Positions 25,992 through 35,169 of a stretch of DNA of 64,000 nucleotides are shown piece after piece. A program made the position numbers and the translations under genes. The notes beneath the pieces were generated by a model that was not told the origin of the DNA, searched no databases, and saw only the letters and a list, made by a program, of their open reading frames with translations. The stretch is taken from NCBI RefSeq assembly GCF_014306105.1, contig NZ_JACRVF010000002.1, positions 518,368 through 582,367 on the forward strand. The letters are read 5' to 3'. Origin of the DNA: Pontibacter cellulosilyticus (lineage in GTDB: Bacteria; Bacteroidota; Bacteroidia; Cytophagales; Hymenobacteraceae). The first letter of the stretch is position 1. Each line of letters begins with the position of its first letter.

Positions 25992-26720
25992 ATGAGCGTT
26001 ATCATCGAAACTCACGATATCTCGAAGGTTTACAGAATGGGAGCCGAAACCATTCATGCCCTTAAGTCTGTGTCTATCAAAATAAGCAAAGGCGAGTATG
26101 TAGCGTTTATGGGGCCGTCCGGTTCAGGCAAATCCACGCTCATGAACATTATCGGCTGCCTTGATACTCCTAGTGGTGGGCAGTATATCCTGAACGGACA
26201 GGACGTGAGTAACATGACCGATAATGAACTGGCAGAGGTGCGCAATAAGGAAATCGGCTTCGTATTCCAGACGTTTAATCTGCTGCCGCGACAGTCGTCG
26301 CTGGAGAACGTAGCTTTACCGCTTATTTATGCCGGCTATAGCAAAAGTAAACGCACAGAAAAGGCCCAATTAGCTCTGGAGAGCGTAGGTTTGGGTAACC
26401 GGGGTAAGCATAAGCCAAACGAGTTGTCTGGTGGTCAGCGCCAGCGTGTGGCCATTGCCCGTGCCCTTATAAACGATCCTAGTATTATACTTGCCGACGA
26501 ACCAACAGGTAACCTCGATTCCAAGACCTCTTACGAGATCATGGAGCTGTTCGAGAACCTGCACTCCAAAGGCAACACTATTATCATGGTAACGCACGAA
26601 GAGGATATTGCCCGCTACGCGCACCGCATCGTGCGCCTTCGCGATGGCCTTATCGAGTCTGATGTTATGAATCAAGATATCGTAACAGCATCCAAGTTAC
26701 AGTCTGAACACTCACACTAA
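25992..26720 (+). CDS. ABC transporter ATP-binding protein (LolD/MacB type)
   Basis: 242 residues. Walker A is GPSGSGKS (41-48), the Q-loop is [11 protein letters not shown], the signature is LSGGQ (145-149), Walker B is [13 protein letters not shown], and the switch His is in VTHEEDI. Start and spacing match the MacB/LolD/FtsE subgroup, whose partners are MacB/FtsX-type permeases for lipoprotein release or efflux. No such permease is adjacent. The stop codon directly abuts the ATG of the next gene. Confidence 0.92.
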   Translation: MSVIIETHDISKVYRMGAETIHALKSVSIKISKGEYVAFMGPSGSGKSTLMNIIGCLDTPSGGQYILNGQDVSNMTDNELAEVRNKEIGFVFQTFNLLPRQSSLENVALPLIYAGYSKSKRTEKAQLALESVGLGNRGKHKPNELSGGQRQRVAIARALINDPSIILADEPTGNLDSKTSYEIMELFENLHSKGNTIIMVTHEEDIARYAHRIVRLRDGLIESDVMNQDIVTASKLQSEHSH

Positions 26721-27269
26721 ATGAAGATTTATACCAAAACAGGTGACAAGGGGACTACTGCACTCATTGGTGGTACCCGTGTGTCTAAAGCCGACCTACG
26801 CATAGAAGCATACGGAACAGTGGATGAACTGAACTCCTACATTGGTCTGGTGCGCGACCAGGAAGTAAACTATTCTCGCATGGATATTCTCAAAGAAATT
26901 CAGGACAGGCTGTTTACAATAGGTGCACTGCTGGCTACAGATCCGGAAAAATCTAAAATGAAAACCCCCGACCTGCACGAGGAGGATATAACCTTGCTGG
27001 AGCAGGAAATAGATAAGTATACTGCTGAAGTGCCGCCCCTACGCGCTTTTGTGTTGCCTGGTGGACATCAGTCGGTGTCGTTTTGCCACGTGGCCCGCTG
27101 CGTTTGTCGCCGTGCTGAGCGGCTGGCAATAAGCTTGCAACAGGTGTCGGAGGTAGATAATTTAATAGTTAAATATTTGAACAGATTATCTGACTATCTG
27201 TTTGCACTTTGCCGTAAAATGACGCAGGAGCTTAATGCCGAAGAGATCACTTGGAAACCCCGCGTCTGA
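26721..27269 (+). CDS. Cob(I)alamin adenosyltransferase, PduO type
   Basis: 182 residues. The start KIYTKTGDKGTTALIGGTRV (ATP-binding) and the segments RIEAYGTVDELNSYIGLVRD, LPGGHQSVSFCHVARCVCRR and VKYLNRLSDYLFALCRK are canonical for PduO-type ATP:corrinoid adenosyltransferases. These make adenosylcobalamin from ATP and cob(I)alamin. It follows the ABC gene with no spacer and precedes ilvE by 6 bases, so the three form an operon. Confidence 0.95.
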   Translation: MKIYTKTGDKGTTALIGGTRVSKADLRIEAYGTVDELNSYIGLVRDQEVNYSRMDILKEIQDRLFTIGALLATDPEKSKMKTPDLHEEDITLLEQEIDKYTAEVPPLRAFVLPGGHQSVSFCHVARCVCRRAERLAISLQQVSEVDNLIVKYLNRLSDYLFALCRKMTQELNAEEITWKPRV

Positions 27270-27275
27270 TACCAA

Positions 27276-28373
27276 ATGAAAGAACCAAACAAACCTACTA
27301 TGTCATTAGACCTACTATCGATACCAGCCGAGTGCGTCACCCAATCACGCATTTCGGAGCTGGACTATAACAACATTGAGTTCGGTAAAATATTCTCAGA
27401 CCACATGCTGGTGGCCGATTACAAAGACGGTGCGTGGCAAACGCCGCAGATCATGCCGTATGGCAACATGTCTTTGAGCCCTGCAACATCAGCGCTGCAT
27501 TATGGACAGTCTATTTTTGAGGGCATGAAAGCCTATAAGGCTGCAAACGGAGATATACTTTTGTTTAGGCCGCTGGATAACTTCAGACGTCTGAATATAT
27601 CTGCAGAGCGCATGTGCATGGCTGAGCTGCCGGAGGATATCTTTATGCAAGGCTTAGAGCAACTGCTGCGACTGGATGCCGCATGGGTGCCGCCAACTTC
27701 AGGCTGTGCATTATACATCCGTCCGTTTATGTTCGCTACCGACGATTTTATCGGTGTTCGCCCGTCCTCTAGCTACAGGTTTACGATTTTCTCATGTCCG
27801 GTGGGTGCTTATTATGGACAGCCATTGAAAGTAGCCATTGAGCCACATTACGTACGTTCAGCTGAGGGAGGCGCTGGTTTTGCCAAGGCAGCAGGTAACT
27901 ATGGTGCAGCACTTCTACCTGCCCGCAAAATGCAGGAGAGAGGCTACCACCAGCTTATCTGGACAGATGCCAAAGAGCATAAATTTATTGAGGAGTCTGG
28001 CACCATGAACCTGATGTTTGTGATCGACGGAAAGCTAATTACGCCTCCGGCCAGCACAACAATCTTAAAAGGCATTACAAGAGACAGCGTATTGCAATTG
28101 GCCCGTGACTTTGGCTACACAGTAGAAGAGCGTAAGGTATCTGTAGATGAAATTGTAGAAGCCCACAAAGCTGGTAAGTTGCAGGAGGCATTTGGTACAG
28201 GTACAGCCGCTACTATTGCCCAGATTGCTACTATCCACTACAATGGCCAGGACATGGACCTGCCAGCTATAGAGAACCGTGAAATATCGAACAGGGTAGC
28301 TACTGAACTGGATAAAATTAAAACAGGTCAGGCACCTGACAAGCACAACTGGGTGTATCGTATCAGCCTGTAA
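27276..28373 (+). CDS. ilvE: Branched-chain amino acid aminotransferase
   Basis: 365 residues, a fold-type IV PLP aminotransferase of the longer (BCAT-II) class. HYGQSIFEGMKAYKA and RPLDNFRRLNISAERMCMAE occur in the N half. The PLP lysine is K204 in GGAGFAKAAGNYGAAL. EESGTMNLMFVIDGK and GTGTAATIAQI follow. It transfers amino groups between glutamate and Leu/Ile/Val ketoacids. An in-frame ATG at codon 9 (27300) is an alternative start. A terminator with an AAGTATA-type stem follows at 28391. Confidence 0.95.
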   Translation: MKEPNKPTMSLDLLSIPAECVTQSRISELDYNNIEFGKIFSDHMLVADYKDGAWQTPQIMPYGNMSLSPATSALHYGQSIFEGMKAYKAANGDILLFRPLDNFRRLNISAERMCMAELPEDIFMQGLEQLLRLDAAWVPPTSGCALYIRPFMFATDDFIGVRPSSSYRFTIFSCPVGAYYGQPLKVAIEPHYVRSAEGGAGFAKAAGNYGAALLPARKMQERGYHQLIWTDAKEHKFIEESGTMNLMFVIDGKLITPPASTTILKGITRDSVLQLARDFGYTVEERKVSVDEIVEAHKAGKLQEAFGTGTAATIAQIATIHYNGQDMDLPAIENREISNRVATELDKIKTGQAPDKHNWVYRISL

Positions 28374-28390
28374 AGTATAAAGTATAGTAT

Positions 28391-28437
28391 AAAATGCTGG
28401 AGTATAAGCCTTAAGTTTATACTTCAGCATTTTTGTT
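28391..28437 (+). terminator. Terminator after ilvE, stem contains TATACTT
   Basis: The 17-bp stem AAAATGCTGGAGTATAA (28391-28407) / TTATACTTCAGCATTTT (28417-28433) has one G-T wobble and a 9-base loop, ending in TTTTTGTTGTTT. The abundant TATACTT motif forms the loop-proximal half of the stem. Confidence 0.85.
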
Positions 28438-28467
28438 GTTTAAAACAAAGTATAAACCGCATAGCTA

Positions 28468-29545
28468 ATGACAACCGAGCAAGTAAAAGAGTTGAAGGCC
28501 AGAGTAGAGGCCTTAAGGAGGTACCTTTGACTACGATGCCAAGAAAGAGCAGGTAGCCGAAACCGAAGTACGCACCACTGCCCCCAACTTCTGGGACGAT
28601 CCCAAAGAAGCCGAAAAAGTACTGAAAGAAGTAAAGTCTGTTAAAGTCTGGACAGACCATTATGATGAAGTAGAGAAAGCTGTTTCTGATTTTGAAGTGC
28701 TCTTTGATTTCTATAAAGAAGGAGATGTGTCGGAAGAAGATATACAGCAGGAGTATAAGAAAGCTGTAGAGGCTGTGGAAGGGCTTGAGTTTAAGCGTAT
28801 GCTAAGCGGCGAGGAAGATCAACTAAGTGCTATACTTGAGATCAATCCCGGGGCTGGCGGTACCGAAAGCCAGGACTGGGCCGAAATGCTGATGCGCATG
28901 TACATTATGTGGGCCGAGTCGCATAACTTCGGTGTAAAGCAGATCAACTACAATGCCGGTGAAGGCGCAGGGATAAAGTCGGCTACGCTGGAAATTACCG
29001 GCGACTTTGCTTATGGTTATCTTAAATCAGAGATAGGGGTGCATCGCCTGGTACGCATCTCACCGTTCGATTCTGGTGGCCGCCGCCATACTTCGTTTGC
29101 CTCGGTATTTGCTTACCCTGTGGTAGATGATACTATAAATATTGAGATCAACCCTAGCGACATAGACTGGGATACGTACCGTGCAGGTGGCGCAGGCGGA
29201 CAGAACGTGAACAAAGTGGAAACGGCAGTTCGCCTGAAGCACAAGCCAACTGGTATTGTGATAGAGTGTCAGATAGAGCGTTCGCAGCTGATGAACAAGG
29301 AGCACGCCCTACGCATGCTTAAGTCACGCCTTTACCAGATAGAGATGGAGAAACGCAACGAAGAACGCGATCGCATTGAAAGCACAAAGAAGCGCATCGA
29401 CTTTGGCTCTCAGATTCGGAATTACGTGCTGCACCCTTACAAACTTGTAAAGGACATTAGAACAGGTGTAGAACGTTCGGATGTACAGAATGTGCTGGAT
29501 GGTGACTTAGATGAATATATTAAGGCATTTCTGATGCAAGCGTAG
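28468..29545 (+). CDS. prfB: Peptide chain release factor 2, expressed by programmed +1 frameshift
   Basis: The zero frame begins at ATG 28468 and runs 20 codons to an in-frame TGA at 28528-28530. The +1 frame from 28529 (GAC) continues 338 codons to 29545. The joined protein is 358 residues, as usual for RF2. SPF (198-200), the stop-codon recognition tripeptide for UGA/UAA, lies in [15 protein letters not shown], and the catalytic GGQ is at 243-245 in [20 protein letters not shown]. Starting at the ATG at 28697 would remove the N-terminal helical domain. RF2 levels feed back on the frameshift: scarce RF2 means slow UGA reading and more shifting. A strong terminator follows. Confidence 0.96.
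28516..28531 (+). promoter_or_regulatory. prfB programmed frameshift site
   Basis: AGGAGG (28516-28521), spacer TAC, slippery CTT (28525-28527), then TGA and C (UGAC, a poor stop context). This has the same arrangement as the E. coli site (AGGGGG-UAU-CUU-UGA-C). The Shine-Dalgarno-like hexamer pairs with the 16S rRNA tail and forces the +1 slip on CUU. Confidence 0.95.
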
Positions 29546-29562
29546 AAGGTTTTCTACTAGAT

Positions 29563-29610
29563 AAAGCAGCGGGGGCTATCATTTTTAGTGATAGCCCCCG
29601 CTGCTTTTTT
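29563..29610 (+). terminator. Strong terminator after prfB
   Basis: A perfect 19-bp stem (29563-29581 with 29589-29607, core GCAGCGGGGGCTATCA) with a 7-base loop TTTTTAG, ending in TTTTTT. Confidence 0.95.
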
Positions 29611-29895
29611 GTTACAGGATGAAATTTCATGATTTACGTTGAATTTCACACAGTTAAGGTGTTAGTCCATAATTGCACTTAATATTATTATATAAAGTAC
29701 AAATAAGCTTTCATTAATAGGACTATTTCTATATTGAAAGATTTTTATTGCAATGTAAAATATTGATATACAAACATATATGATTGCATATATTAGATAT
29801 GTTTAATCGGTTTTAGTGATTAAAAGCTAACCTTTTTTTTAACTGAATTCGTAAAACCACTTTGATATGTTGTACTATCTAAATAATTAATTTGT
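29611..29895. other. AT-rich leader of the first SusC/SusD pair
   Basis: A gene-free, strongly AT-rich 285-bp stretch. No perfect TTTG/TAnnTTTG promoter was found. TAATTTG close to the ATG is one base short and too near to serve. No riboswitch-like structure was recognised. Confidence 0.4.
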
Positions 29896-32800
29896 ATGAA
29901 AAGAGGTCTACTACTAACCTTTTTATTGGCGATACTGCTGTCAATAGAAGGTTTCTCACAAACAACTCAGACCATCAAAGGTCGGGTAACCGACGCTGAG
30001 ACAGGTCAGGCTTTACCAGGTGTTGCAGTACTGGTAAAGGGCACTACAACAGGTACTACTACAGGAGCTAATGGTGAATATGCACTTGAGGTACCTATAC
30101 CTGTAAACACAAAAGTTCTTCAGTTCAGATTTATAGGATATGGGGTAGTAGAGCGAGCCATAGGCAGCACTACCACTATAGACGCACAGTTAAGTGTCGA
30201 TACCAAACAGCTTAGTGAAGTTGTTGTTACAGCGTTTGGTATTGAAAAAGAAGAGAAGGCTCTCAGCTATTCAGTGCAACAGGTAACAGGTGAAGAGGTA
30301 AACAGAACTAATCAGCCAAATGTTACCAACGCTATTCAGGGTAAAGTAGCTGGGGTTATCGTTCGGCAGTCGAGTGGTCTGCCAGGCTCATCTTCTACCA
30401 TTACTGTTCGTGGTAACCGCTCTTTTACAGGTAACAACCAACCATTATATGTAGTGGATGGCATGCCAATTGAAAGTAATGCCATTCAACAAGCTGGTGG
30501 TACAGGTATAGGCGTTGGCGGTGTAAGTGGTACTGATGCCTCTGCGCGTGCTCTTGATATTAATCCAAATGATATTGAATCTATTTCTGTACTGAAAGGA
30601 GGTGCCGCGGCTGCTCTCTATGGCGTTCGAGCTGCTAATGGCGTAGTGTTAATTACAACAAAGAAGGGTAAAGGTGTAGGGCCAAACGAAAAAGCTAGAA
30701 TAACTTTCAACTCTGATTTTTCATTCGACCGCGTTTCAAGACTTCCTGAATTACAGGATACTTATGCTCAGGGCTCTGGAGGAGTTTTTAACTCGACCAC
30801 ATCCCTCTCTTGGGGTCCCAGAATAAGCTCTCTCTCAACAGTAACAACGCCTCTGGGAGATCAGATTCCAGCGCAAGTTTTTGATAACGTAGACCCTTTC
30901 TTTGAAACAGGACATACATGGACAAATGGTATTACTGTAGCAAATAATGGAGCTATAGGAAATTATGCTGTTTCTTTGAGCTATACAGATCAGGAAGGTA
31001 TAATCCCAACAACAGGTATGGAACGTTTTAACGGTAAAGTTGGTGGTGATTTTAAGGCGGGTGAAAAAGTAAGTATAGGAGCCTCCATAAACTACTCAGA
31101 TGTTCATATAGATAAAGTGCCGGGAGGTTCTAACCTATCAAACCCGCTATTTACACTTTATGCAGCGCCAAGAACATTTGATCTTTGGGGGACACCGTTT
31201 AACTTCCCAGGACAGCCCTTCAGACAAGTTAATTACAGGAGCTCTATTGATAACCCAAGATGGTCGCTGGCAAACAACAGATTTTTTGAAGATACCCGGC
31301 GCGTAATAAGTTCTGCCAGCATTAATTACAAGCCGCTCGACTGGATTACCCTCAATTACCGATTAGGTGGTGACTTCTTTGTAACAGATGGTAAAGAAGT
31401 TTATGAATTAGGATCTGGTTTTACCGGTGGTTTTACGAATCCTCCATCAGGTGGTCAGATAAACGACTTTAGCTACATTCAGAATCAGGTAAACTCAAAT
31501 TTGTCATTAACATTTAACCGTGATTTGACAGAAGATTTAAATGTTACTTTATTGCTTGGTAATGAGATATATAATATCTGGAACCGCTTGATAAATAACA
31601 CTGGTTTTGGTATTGCTCAAGGCGGATTTGGTAATATAAATAACACAACAGTACAAACAGCCTCCGAGACGGTAACGGAACGTAGAGTTGCTGGTTTTTA
31701 TGCAAACGCAGAATTAGGATTCAAAAACTTCTTATTTGTAAATGCATCAGCTAGACAGGACTATGTTTCTAACCTTGCACGTGGAAACCGTGACTTCTTC
31801 TATCCTTCAGTAGGTGTTGCACTAGCTTTCACCGATGCGTTTGATATAGGAACTGATGTTCTGAACTTTGGTAAGATAAGAGCTTCATATGCTGAAGCTG
31901 GTCAGGCCCCTGATGACGCTTTTATTACCAGAAACGTGTTTATACAAGGTGGTGCAGGCTCAGGTTTCCTGAATGATGATATTCAGTTTCCGTTTAACAG
32001 CCGCATAGGGTACACCTTAAGCAATGTTTTCAGAACAGAAGACCTGCGTCCACAGAATACAAGAACTATAGAGTTTGGTGGTGATTTTAGATTTTTCGAC
32101 AACCGCCTATCTTTTGACTATACCTACTATATACAGACAACAGAAGATCAGATATTTAGTGTGCCAGCCTCTCCTGCCTCTGGTTTTACATCAGAGTTCA
32201 GAAACGCAGGTAAGCTAGAAACAACTGGACATGAACTAATTGCTACAATAGTTCCAGTTAAGACAGATGCTTTTGATTGGGCTCTCACAACGAACTTTAC
32301 AGCATATAAGAACGAAGTAAAAGAGTTAGCTCCGGGTGTGGAGAATATTTTCCTTGGAGGTTTTACAACTCCGAATATCCGGGCAGAGGCAGGAGCTCAG
32401 TACCCGATCATCTTTGGTACATCTTTCGTTCGTGACGACGCCGGGAATATTGTAGTGGATAGCCGCCAAACAGTAGGGGGTAAAGCTAATCCAACTTATG
32501 GCATGCCATTACAGGGACCTGCAAAAAACATTGGCAATGTGCAGCCTGATTTCGAAATAACTTTTACAAATACACTTACATTCAAGAATATAAGTTTGGC
32601 TGCCCAGTTAGACTGGAGAAAAGGTGGCAACATGTATGCGGGTAATACTCGCCTTCTTAAACTATATGGTATGGCTGAGCTTACTGAAGATCGTGAAACA
32701 CCAAAAGTATTTGGTGGGTCTAAAGGCTTCTTCGATGCAGATGGTAACTTAGTTGTTGAAGGACCTAACGACATAGCTGTGGTACAAGGTCAGGTTTTCT

Positions 32801-33087
32801 GGCAAAATGCAATGGATGCTATTACAGAGTCTAATGTTTACTCTACAAGCTTTGTAAGATTGAGAGAAGTAGCTCTGAATTATACTTTGCCATCATCTCT
32901 GATTGAGGGTACTTTTATTAGGAATGCTTCTATTGTCTTAACAGGACGTAACCTATTCCTTATCACAGACTATCCAAACTTTGACCCAGAGACAAGTGTA
33001 GGTGGCGCTAGTAACTTCCAAGGTTTGGAGTATGTGACACTTCCACAGACAAGAAGCTTTGGCGCAGGTATTAAAGTTACTTTTTAA
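29896..33087 (+). CDS. SusC/RagA-type TonB-dependent outer-membrane transporter (pair 1)
   Basis: 1063 residues. A signal peptide (about 1-21, ending GFSQ) is followed by a carboxypeptidase-like regulatory domain at about 26-110 (IKGRVTDAETGQALPGVAVL) and the SusC linker QLSEVVVTAFG. A TonB plug follows (ITVRGNRSFTGNNQPLYVVD, IESISVLKGGAAAALYGVRA), then a 22-strand barrel ending GAGIKVTF. It imports large substrates (glycans or peptides) with its SusD lid, energised by TonB. Its partner follows after 18 bases. No glycosidase, peptidase or sigma/anti-sigma gene is adjacent, so the substrate is unknown. It has only two AAGTATA motifs in 3.2 kb. Confidence 0.95.
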   Translation: MKRGLLLTFLLAILLSIEGFSQTTQTIKGRVTDAETGQALPGVAVLVKGTTTGTTTGANGEYALEVPIPVNTKVLQFRFIGYGVVERAIGSTTTIDAQLSVDTKQLSEVVVTAFGIEKEEKALSYSVQQVTGEEVNRTNQPNVTNAIQGKVAGVIVRQSSGLPGSSSTITVRGNRSFTGNNQPLYVVDGMPIESNAIQQAGGTGIGVGGVSGTDASARALDINPNDIESISVLKGGAAAALYGVRAANGVVLITTKKGKGVGPNEKARITFNSDFSFDRVSRLPELQDTYAQGSGGVFNSTTSLSWGPRISSLSTVTTPLGDQIPAQVFDNVDPFFETGHTWTNGITVANNGAIGNYAVSLSYTDQEGIIPTTGMERFNGKVGGDFKAGEKVSIGASINYSDVHIDKVPGGSNLSNPLFTLYAAPRTFDLWGTPFNFPGQPFRQVNYRSSIDNPRWSLANNRFFEDTRRVISSASINYKPLDWITLNYRLGGDFFVTDGKEVYELGSGFTGGFTNPPSGGQINDFSYIQNQVNSNLSLTFNRDLTEDLNVTLLLGNEIYNIWNRLINNTGFGIAQGGFGNINNTTVQTASETVTERRVAGFYANAELGFKNFLFVNASARQDYVSNLARGNRDFFYPSVGVALAFTDAFDIGTDVLNFGKIRASYAEAGQAPDDAFITRNVFIQGGAGSGFLNDDIQFPFNSRIGYTLSNVFRTEDLRPQNTRTIEFGGDFRFFDNRLSFDYTYYIQTTEDQIFSVPASPASGFTSEFRNAGKLETTGHELIATIVPVKTDAFDWALTTNFTAYKNEVKELAPGVENIFLGGFTTPNIRAEAGAQYPIIFGTSFVRDDAGNIVVDSRQTVGGKANPTYGMPLQGPAKNIGNVQPDFEITFTNTLTFKNISLAAQLDWRKGGNMYAGNTRLLKLYGMAELTEDRETPKVFGGSKGFFDADGNLVVEGPNDIAVVQGQVFWQNAMDAITESNVYSTSFVRLREVALNYTLPSSLIEGTFIRNASIVLTGRNLFLITDYPNFDPETSVGGASNFQGLEYVTLPQTRSFGAGIKVTF

Positions 33088-33105
33088 ACGCTAGAAACGA
33101 CAGTT

Positions 33106-34563
33106 ATGAAAAAGAATAAATTTATGAGCTTTATCCTAGCAGTTGGCCTAGTTTTAGGTAGCTCTGCTTGTGACGAAGACACACTCGATGAAATAGACAC
33201 CAATCCGAATAACCCGGAGGATGTTTCTATAAGTTTACTGATGCCTCAGGTAACGATGGCTGTACCTACAGCTGTTACAGGGGTAGACTTAGCTTGGTAT
33301 TCTTCAGTTTTTGTACAACATACAGCAGGAGTGCACGCGCAAATGCAGGATGCTGACCGCCGTTCAGGTCTTACTGATGCAACACTTCTTAATAACGTGT
33401 GGGTGAGTATCTATGCACTTGTACTGCCGGATTTGAACGAGATTATCAGGAAAGGATCTGAAGGTGGAAGTGAAGAAGGTAGCTGGACACAGGTAGGTAT
33501 AGCAAAAGTTTTGAAGGCATATACTTTATCAGTCGCAACTGATGCCTGGGGACCTGTACCAGCTAGTCAGGCAAGTCAGGGTATTGAGAACAGAAAGCCA
33601 GGCTTTGATGCGCAGCAGGCGGTATACAACCAAATACAATCTTTACTGGATGAAGCAATAGCTGACTTGGCTAAGCAATCGGCGACAAATCCGGGTGGGC
33701 AGGACTTTATATATGGTGGTAGTGCAGCTAAATGGACAAGGGCGGCTTATTCACTTAAAGCAAGGTACTACAACCGGCTAAGTAATATTAACCCGCAGGA
33801 GTCTGCTAGAAATGCTCTTGATGCAGCTGCAAAGGGTTTCCAAAGCTCTGCAGATAATTTTACCTTTAATATGTATGTGGCGTCAGCAATAGGTGAGCAT
33901 CCTTGGTTCCAGGAGAAGAATGACCGTAGCCATCATGCTGTAAGTGTATCTTTTGTACAGACGCTGCAAAGTTTAAACGATCCACGTTTACAAGCAATGG
34001 TAGCACCAGCTCCTACACCAGGTGTAATTACAGGCGCACCTAACGGAACTCTGACAAACGATCAGGCAAATAAACTGTTTTCTGATGTAACGCCAGCGGT
34101 ACTTGCTCCAAATTCTCCAATGCCAATGATGACCTATGATGAGCTGAAATTTATTGAAGCTGAAGCCCACTTAAGATTGGGAGCTACAGGTGCGGCTTTT
34201 ACAGCCTACCAAGAAGGTATTCGTGCCGCAATGAGACGCCAGATTAATGCAACTGATGCTGCGATAACTGCTTATCTGGCAAATGCAGCTCTGCCTCAAT
34301 CTGCCGGAGCTTTGTCATTAGAGAATATCATACGTCAGAAATGGATAGCGTTTTTCTATTTCCAACCATTTGAAGCATATAATGACTGGAGAAGAACGGA
34401 CTTTCCTGCCTTTATAGACGACCATCAAATTTCTCCTCCACCATTACGTTTCCCTTATCCACAATCAGAGTTAGATGCGAACATTGAGAATGTGCCTGAT
34501 ATCGGAGGGGTTCAGATCTTTAGCAACCCAATTTGGTGGATGGACGGTGTAGAAGAATTATAA
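33106..34563 (+). CDS. SusD-like lipoprotein, SusD-like_2 subgroup (pair 1)
   Basis: 485 residues. The lipobox is GSSAC (Cys at about 22), followed by the acidic DEDTLDEIDTNPNNPEDV typical of surface-exposed SusD proteins of the SusD-like_2 type. TPR-type helices follow (AAKWTRAAYSLKARYYNRLS, MTYDELKFIEAEAHLRLGA, ENIIRQKWIAFFYFQPFEAY). It caps the upstream SusC and captures substrate. A terminator at 34585 closes the pair. Confidence 0.93.
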   Translation: MKKNKFMSFILAVGLVLGSSACDEDTLDEIDTNPNNPEDVSISLLMPQVTMAVPTAVTGVDLAWYSSVFVQHTAGVHAQMQDADRRSGLTDATLLNNVWVSIYALVLPDLNEIIRKGSEGGSEEGSWTQVGIAKVLKAYTLSVATDAWGPVPASQASQGIENRKPGFDAQQAVYNQIQSLLDEAIADLAKQSATNPGGQDFIYGGSAAKWTRAAYSLKARYYNRLSNINPQESARNALDAAAKGFQSSADNFTFNMYVASAIGEHPWFQEKNDRSHHAVSVSFVQTLQSLNDPRLQAMVAPAPTPGVITGAPNGTLTNDQANKLFSDVTPAVLAPNSPMPMMTYDELKFIEAEAHLRLGATGAAFTAYQEGIRAAMRRQINATDAAITAYLANAALPQSAGALSLENIIRQKWIAFFYFQPFEAYNDWRRTDFPAFIDDHQISPPPLRFPYPQSELDANIENVPDIGGVQIFSNPIWWMDGVEEL

Positions 34564-34584
34564 AATCAAAATTAATTTAACTGA

Positions 34585-34620
34585 AAAAGGCCCGGCATTA
34601 GTTCTGTCGGGCCTTTTAGT
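34585..34620 (+). terminator. Terminator after first SusD gene
   Basis: AAAAGGCCCG (34585-34594) pairs with CGGGCCTTTT (34608-34617) around a 13-base loop. Confidence 0.88.
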
Positions 34621-35169
34621 TGCTTAAAGAATAAATAATTTTAGCCTTAATGTACTTTGATACATCTTATTCAATGGTTAAACATTGAAATTGTTATACT
34701 ATCTTTTATCGCTCATTTACTTGTAAAGAATCCAATCTAATGTATTAATCTATTACATATGAAAAGGTTGATAAATGCATTTATAGTGTTTAAACACTGT
34801 TTTTTATCTATAAAAAAAGATTTGCAAACAGTTGCTTTTGATGTTAAAGGTCAATATAATTGATGAAAGAATAGGACTTCCTACTAGGTAAGATACAATA
34901 GTTGATGTAAGTGAAAAGCAGTCTTTATTCGTTTCCTTTTATTTATAGTGCTGCGTCTGTTGTAGAGCGCATCACGTTTTAATACTTCTCCATTTACTTT
35001 TTTGAATTACATCATTTCGGAAAAATTCGCCTTTTCTCTGAAATGTGTTATCTGATATTTTTTATGCTCTTAGAATGGGTCAGGGAAAACTATTGCCTAT
35101 TCCAAAGCATCGATACATATTTTACTAACCTAATTATTACCTATTATTCACCTTAATTCAAACACTTAA
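34618..35169. other. 550-bp AT-rich gap between the two SusC/SusD pairs
   Basis: No convincing gene. A 34-codon frame from an ATG at 34759 lacks any recognisable feature. The gap presumably contains the promoter of the second pair, but no TAnnTTTG match was found. No AAGTATA motif occurs in it. Confidence 0.4.

Noticed and set aside
28697..29545. A stand-alone 282-residue release factor starting at ATG 28697
   Set aside because: Upstream sequence continues the same frame back to a classic frameshift site and an ATG at 28468; starting at 28697 would lose the RF2 N-terminal domain.
34759..34863. 34-codon frame in the gap between SusC/SusD pairs
   Set aside because: Short, AT-rich and without recognisable features; no more likely than chance in such sequence.
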